From Bacteroidota bacterium (GTDB lineage Bacteria > Bacteroidota > Bacteroidia > Bacteroidales > PUMT01): 15,928 nt of DNA. Of this stretch, positions 12,766 to 15,928 are shown piece by piece. The stretch's first letter is position 1. Each line of letters starts with the position of its first letter. The notes beneath the pieces were generated by a model. That model was not told the DNA's origin, did not search any database, and worked only from the letters and a program-made list of their open reading frames with translations. The stretch covers positions 1 through 15,928 of the forward strand of contig PXAP01000269.1 of NCBI GenBank assembly GCA_003567115.1. The letters are read 5' to 3'. A program made the position numbers and the translations under genes.

Positions 12766-13889
12766 CTTTTTCTCCACAATCTCTTAATCTTACCCGATGT
12801 TATGGCATGTTTCCTGGTACCTTCTTCTCCCAGCAAAAAAGCATAGGGTTTCATAAAATCAATATGGGAAAATACGATACGGAGGATAGCCAGAAAAGGC
12901 ACTATAAGAAGCATCCCCGGAATGCCCCAAATCATACTTGCAGCAACAAGACCTGTAATAATGAAAAACGGGCTGATCTTAACGTTTCCACCTACTATAT
13001 TTGGAGTAAGAATATTGTTCTCCATAAACTGAATAATTATGAAAAGAACAACTACTCTGAATGCCAGTACCAGATTGCCTTCGACAAGAAAAGCAAACAA
13101 AAATGGTACTAAACCACCAAGTAATGTTCCAAAATAAGGAATAAAATTAAACAACGCAGCAGTGACACCCAGAGCAATGGCATATCTTAAGCCAATAATC
13201 CAGATGCCCAGGGAATTAATAATGCAAAGTATAAAAACAACCACAATAACTCCTGCCGTATAACGTACCATCACCGTTGATATTTCGCGCAGTATGGCAA
13301 TAACTTCTCTTTTGTACGATTTCCCGGCAATCATTAATAAAAAATACATGAATTTTGTCCGGTAATATAAAAACAGGAAAATATAAACCGGCATTAATCC
13401 GAAGGCAATGATTGTACTGGTTGTGGCTGTAAAAAAAGCCTGAAAGTATTCAGCACCTGCTTCCAGCAATAAAGTGGTTTGATCCTGTATGAATTTCTGG
13501 GTATCAGTCCTGTCAAATCCGAAAAACCGGGATATATTCGCAAGCATTTCCGATAAATTGGAGATGCCGGCCTCTGCCAGTTTAGGCAGGTCGAGGGCCA
13601 GGGGGGATATTATTCGGTATGCAACCAGAAACAGGCTTGCCAGAATAGCTAAAGAGCCGATTATGGTAATCAGGTTAGCAAGAATACGGGGAAACCTTTT
13701 CTTCTCCAGCCAGTTGGCAACCGGATATACCAGATATGCCAATAAAAAGCCGAATGCAATGGGATACAAAAAGTTACGGATGGTTATCAGTCCGAAAACA
13801 AACAATATAACAGCCAGCAAAACATAACTTATTCGCTGGGCCAGAAAATATCTTTTTTTCGAGCTTTTGAAGTCAGCCGAAGTCTTCAT
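12750..13889 (-). CDS. AI-2E-family (PerM/YdiK-like) membrane transporter
   Basis: This 379-residue protein is of normal length for the family (PF01594), with about eight helices. It starts with a short basic tail, then two helices (VLLAVILFVFGLI and IAFGFLLAYLVYPVANWLEKK), a long cytoplasmic or periplasmic segment with amphipathic helices, and a C-terminal bundle. Family marks are the GLRYAIALGVTAALFNFIPY stretch, FGTLLGGLVPF, QFMENNILTPNIVGG and WGIPGMLLIVP. Members include AI-2 exporter TqsA and several Na+/H+ or unknown-substrate transporters, so substrate is undetermined. A basic tail (KIKRLWRKRKENK) ends the protein. A good promoter lies about 25 bases upstream. It is convergent with the small membrane protein gene. 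Confidence 0.92.
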   Translation of the reverse strand: MKTSADFKSSKKRYFLAQRISYVLLAVILFVFGLITIRNFLYPIAFGFLLAYLVYPVANWLEKKRFPRILANLITIIGSLAILASLFLVAYRIISPLALDLPKLAEAGISNLSEMLANISRFFGFDRTDTQKFIQDQTTLLLEAGAEYFQAFFTATTSTIIAFGLMPVYIFLFLYYRTKFMYFLLMIAGKSYKREVIAILREISTVMVRYTAGVIVVVFILCIINSLGIWIIGLRYAIALGVTAALFNFIPYFGTLLGGLVPFLFAFLVEGNLVLAFRVVVLFIIIQFMENNILTPNIVGGNVKISPFFIITGLVAASMIWGIPGMLLIVPFLAILRIVFSHIDFMKPYAFLLGEEGTRKHAITSGKIKRLWRKRKENK

Positions 13890-13914
13890 TAAATATGAAA
13901 TAATAAAATTTTCC

Positions 13915-13944
13915 TAAAATTACTAAAAGAGTTTATTACTTCAA
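13915..13944 (-). promoter_or_regulatory. Bacteroidota-type promoter of the AI-2E-family gene
   Basis: On the minus strand, TTG (13944-13942) is followed after 19 bases by TAATTTTA (13922-13915), one base off TAnnTTTG. It would give a leader of about 20 bases before the ATG at 13889. Confidence 0.45.
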
Positions 13945-14133
13945 GTAACTTCCCTGTTTATTCCATTTCACGGATAAAACATATATTGCTGAGAGCAAAA
14001 AATTCGCTAAAATCGGATTATCCACCACCAAAGTTAATGCTATTTGGCTTTAACTAAGGACGCGGGTTTACAGGTTAAACTAAATTTCTTCTTAATAGCT
14101 CATTAAATTTTTTTGTTTATTTTTAACCGGAAT

Positions 14134-14155
14134 TTTCAGGAACTTAAGCCTGAAA
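14134..14155. promoter_or_regulatory. Perfect 7-bp inverted repeat upstream of the oxidase gene
   Basis: TTTCAGG and CCTGAAA flank the 8-base spacer AACTTAAG. It lies 113 bases before the oxidase start. It may be a regulator site or the hairpin of a leader RNA. Confidence 0.3.
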
Positions 14156-14267
14156 GTGATCACATATAACATGTTTGTATAAAAAAACACGAATATGTTA
14201 ACCAGATTAATAACGGATTACAGATATTATATGTCTTTTTACTATTTAGAAAAACCTTGGTTTTCAC

Positions 14268-14954
14268 ATGATTGATCTTAAAAAAGAACAAAAGGCATCC
14301 ATAGCCAGGAAACCCTTCAAATACTCTTTTGCAGCAAGATTCTTTTTCTTTTCGATGGACCTGGTTACCGGGAAGAAGACTACCCTTTCAAAAGCAAAAC
14401 TTCTCGAGTCACTTGCATCTATTCCTTACCGGGCCTGGGAAAACCGGCAATATAAACGACTGACCTGCAGATACCGGAATAAAGAGCTTGTAGAAAAAGC
14501 ACAACACATCATGAATTGGGGAAGGGAAGCACAGGATAATGAGTACTGGCACTTGCTGGTTATCAATGAAAAAATGAAAGAGGATAATATAAAAGATGCC
14601 TGGTATCTTTCTCCGGTTGTATCCTGCCCGATAATAGGCATATATGGTATAATTTCACGGATGTTGGCATTTTTTAATATTTCCCGGGCTTTCCTGTTTA
14701 ATGCCGAATTCGAAGATCATGCCGAACATATTTATGCAAAATTTATCAAAGACCACCCCGAAATGGATTCACAACCCGTCAATTCCGGTTTGGTTAAAAA
14801 ATACGGGGATTTTCAGACATGGGGAGAGGTTTTCAGGCGTATCGGACTTGATGAGCGGGATCACATGAATAACAGCTTTGTTTTTTGCGGAAAACCGGAA
14901 TCTGTTGTTAAGTACGAAGGTATGCCTGAACTGCCTTTAGTTAAAAACAACTAA
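14268..14954 (+). CDS. Alternative-oxidase-family di-iron quinol oxidase
   Basis: This 228-residue protein fits the alternative oxidase family (PF01786), which passes electrons from quinol to O2 without pumping protons and sits on one leaflet of the membrane. All six di-iron ligands can be placed: Glu47 (KLLESLASIP), Glu92 and His95 (DNEYWHLL), Glu149 (FEDHAEHIY), Glu196 and His199 (LDERDHMNN). The motifs correspond to LESVAAVP, NERMHL, LEEEA and ADEAHH of known oxidases. The sequence is divergent and slightly short, and lacks a mitochondrial-type leader. A hydrophobic stretch (VVSCPIIGIYGIISRMLAFF) matches the membrane-associated helix. Its 3' end overlaps the convergent radical SAM gene by four bases. 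A likely role is O2 removal or redox balance in an organism that meets traces of oxygen (inference). Confidence 0.82.
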   Translation: MIDLKKEQKASIARKPFKYSFAARFFFFSMDLVTGKKTTLSKAKLLESLASIPYRAWENRQYKRLTCRYRNKELVEKAQHIMNWGREAQDNEYWHLLVINEKMKEDNIKDAWYLSPVVSCPIIGIYGIISRMLAFFNISRAFLFNAEFEDHAEHIYAKFIKDHPEMDSQPVNSGLVKKYGDFQTWGEVFRRIGLDERDHMNNSFVFCGKPESVVKYEGMPELPLVKNN

Positions 14955-15928
14955 TTTGAGTCTGTCTTTTTTGCCCTTAGAAGTGTTCCGTATTGAATAA
15001 ATTCATCCAGCCTGCAGGAAGGAACAAGTTGTCCATCGTAAACACACATGTCAGGGCAACCTTCACACATGTCACAACTACCGTCCGGTAAAATTTCAGG
15101 TGGCTGAAGCACTGCAATATTCAAAATATTTATCCGGTAAAAAACTCTGGCCGGATTGATTAACGAGTACTTCAGGAATTTCCGCAGGGTTTTTCTGAGG
15201 GTTTTATCAAATAAGGCCATTAAAAAGATCTTCTTCCCAAATTTCCGTTTTTTCAGATGGAGAACATAGGTGCCATAAATAAAATGATAGAATATCTGAA
15301 TTATTTCCATGGTCTTTTTACCGTATGAACCAAATATTTTTAACCTGGAATTTAAAATTATATTCCCAAGCAGCCATTTGAATGAGGTATGATCAGCAGT
15401 CCCTCCCAGGTATGAATTTGCCTCGTATTCCGGAAAATGATCCTTGATTTTTTTATAAATATCATTGGCGGTTATACTCACTCTGTCTTTTTCTTCAGCA
15501 CTTATTGCATATCCTATACTATCGGTTTTAAGATCAATCTTTTTACCGTCGGCAAAATATTCATATCCCCTGCCAACAGGCAGCCCCCTTAATGCCACTA
15601 ACGTAATGCTGTTGATAAGCTTGGAATTATTGATCGCCCATTGAACAAATCCCGGAATTTCTTTGAAACTCAAGTCATTGACGGTAATCTTAAAGCCTGC
15701 CGTCAACCCTTTTGTTTTTTTCACCATTTTGGCATATTGCAACCTTACCTCATTTACCTTTGCCTGGCTGACAACATCAATATCGTGAAATTCAGGCCTC
15801 TCCTGTGTGGCGTTAATATTAAAACTCAGTCCGGTAAGACCGGCTGATTTCATCTCTGCAAGCTGTTTTTCAGTTAATCCAGACCCGTTTGTAATAATCA
15901 ATGACTTCATCCCATTCTCACTGATGAA
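14951..15928 (-). CDS. Radical SAM protein, 5' end cut by the window
   Basis: The frame is open to the window end, so only the C-terminal 325 residues are present and the CxxxCxxC iron-sulfur motif lies outside. The visible part begins ISENGMKSLIITNGSGLT, the strand and loop that typically follow the SAM-binding glycine-rich region in radical SAM barrels, and continues with GLTGLSFNI, ITVNDLS, ALRGLPVGRGYEYF and GGTADHTSFKWL. A basic helical region (about 215-270) follows. Near the end is a cysteine-rich segment, CDMCEGCPDMC and a further PSC, that may bind an auxiliary cluster. The ATG at 15910 is internal. The product or substrate is unknown. The stop codon overlaps the convergent oxidase gene. 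Confidence 0.8.
   Translation of the reverse strand, partial: FISENGMKSLIITNGSGLTEKQLAEMKSAGLTGLSFNINATQERPEFHDIDVVSQAKVNEVRLQYAKMVKKTKGLTAGFKITVNDLSFKEIPGFVQWAINNSKLINSITLVALRGLPVGRGYEYFADGKKIDLKTDSIGYAISAEEKDRVSITANDIYKKIKDHFPEYEANSYLGGTADHTSFKWLLGNIILNSRLKIFGSYGKKTMEIIQIFYHFIYGTYVLHLKKRKFGKKIFLMALFDKTLRKTLRKFLKYSLINPARVFYRINILNIAVLQPPEILPDGSCDMCEGCPDMCVYDGQLVPSCRLDEFIQYGTLLRAKKTDSN

Larger units (their letters stand above)
13890..14267. other. Intergenic region between divergent genes
   Basis: These 378 bases hold the minus-strand promoter of the AI-2E-family gene at the left, an AGTTAA/TTAACT repeat with a 12-base spacer (14032-14055), and the 14134-14155 inverted repeat. No gene and no full TAnnTTTG element for the oxidase gene are visible. 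Confidence 0.5.

Noticed and set aside
1..15928. CRISPR array, insertion sequence, integrase or rRNA
   Set aside because: No regular spaced repeats, transposase or integrase motifs, or rRNA-like sequence were seen on either strand.

Overview
The window reads as a chromosome segment from a Bacteroidota bacterium, probably an anaerobic or microaerophilic Bacteroidales/Marinilabiliales-type organism. The evidence is an AT-rich background, almost no Shine-Dalgarno sequences, and several candidate promoters of the Bacteroidota type (TTG, about 20 nt, then TAnnTTTG). Both ends cut through genes.

Layout: 1-531 is the 3' end of a PepD-type dipeptidase. 618-3381 (minus) holds endonuclease IV and an amino-acid permease fused to a PTS-EIIA-like domain. 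3382-3830 is non-coding, with one tRNA-like fold. 3831-4757 is a TIGR01777-type sugar-epimerase-like protein. 4759-9321 is the centre of interest. 9533-11076 holds a ZIP metal transporter and a DtxR-family metalloregulator. 11077-12216 is a loose region with one small conserved gene, a GC-rich multi-hairpin element and two apparent coding remnants on the minus strand. 12217-13889 holds a CsbD-like stress protein, a small two-helix membrane protein and an AI-2E-family exporter (minus). 14268-14954 is an alternative-oxidase-type di-iron protein, and 14951 to the window end (minus) is a truncated radical SAM protein.

Central locus: three proteins and one P1B-type ATPase each carry an N-terminal HMA2-like domain in which the usual CxxC metal site is replaced by an H-x-x-(P/K)-G-R motif. 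The ATPase has YSCG at the transmembrane metal-site position, as expected for the P1B-6 group. A P1B-6 ATPase with HMA2-like partners and a small GxxxG membrane protein is what I recall of ferrosome (fez) gene clusters, which build membrane-bounded iron stores. My best reading is a ferrosome-like locus with its own promoter, followed by an iron/manganese-type importer and sensor. A Fur-like 7-1-7 palindrome lies beside the -7 element of the first gene, and other palindromes lie upstream of the second gene and the ZIP gene, so metal-responsive control of the whole block is plausible. Family assignments to fez are from memory and are inference. The sequence itself shows the domains, motifs, spacing and palindromes.
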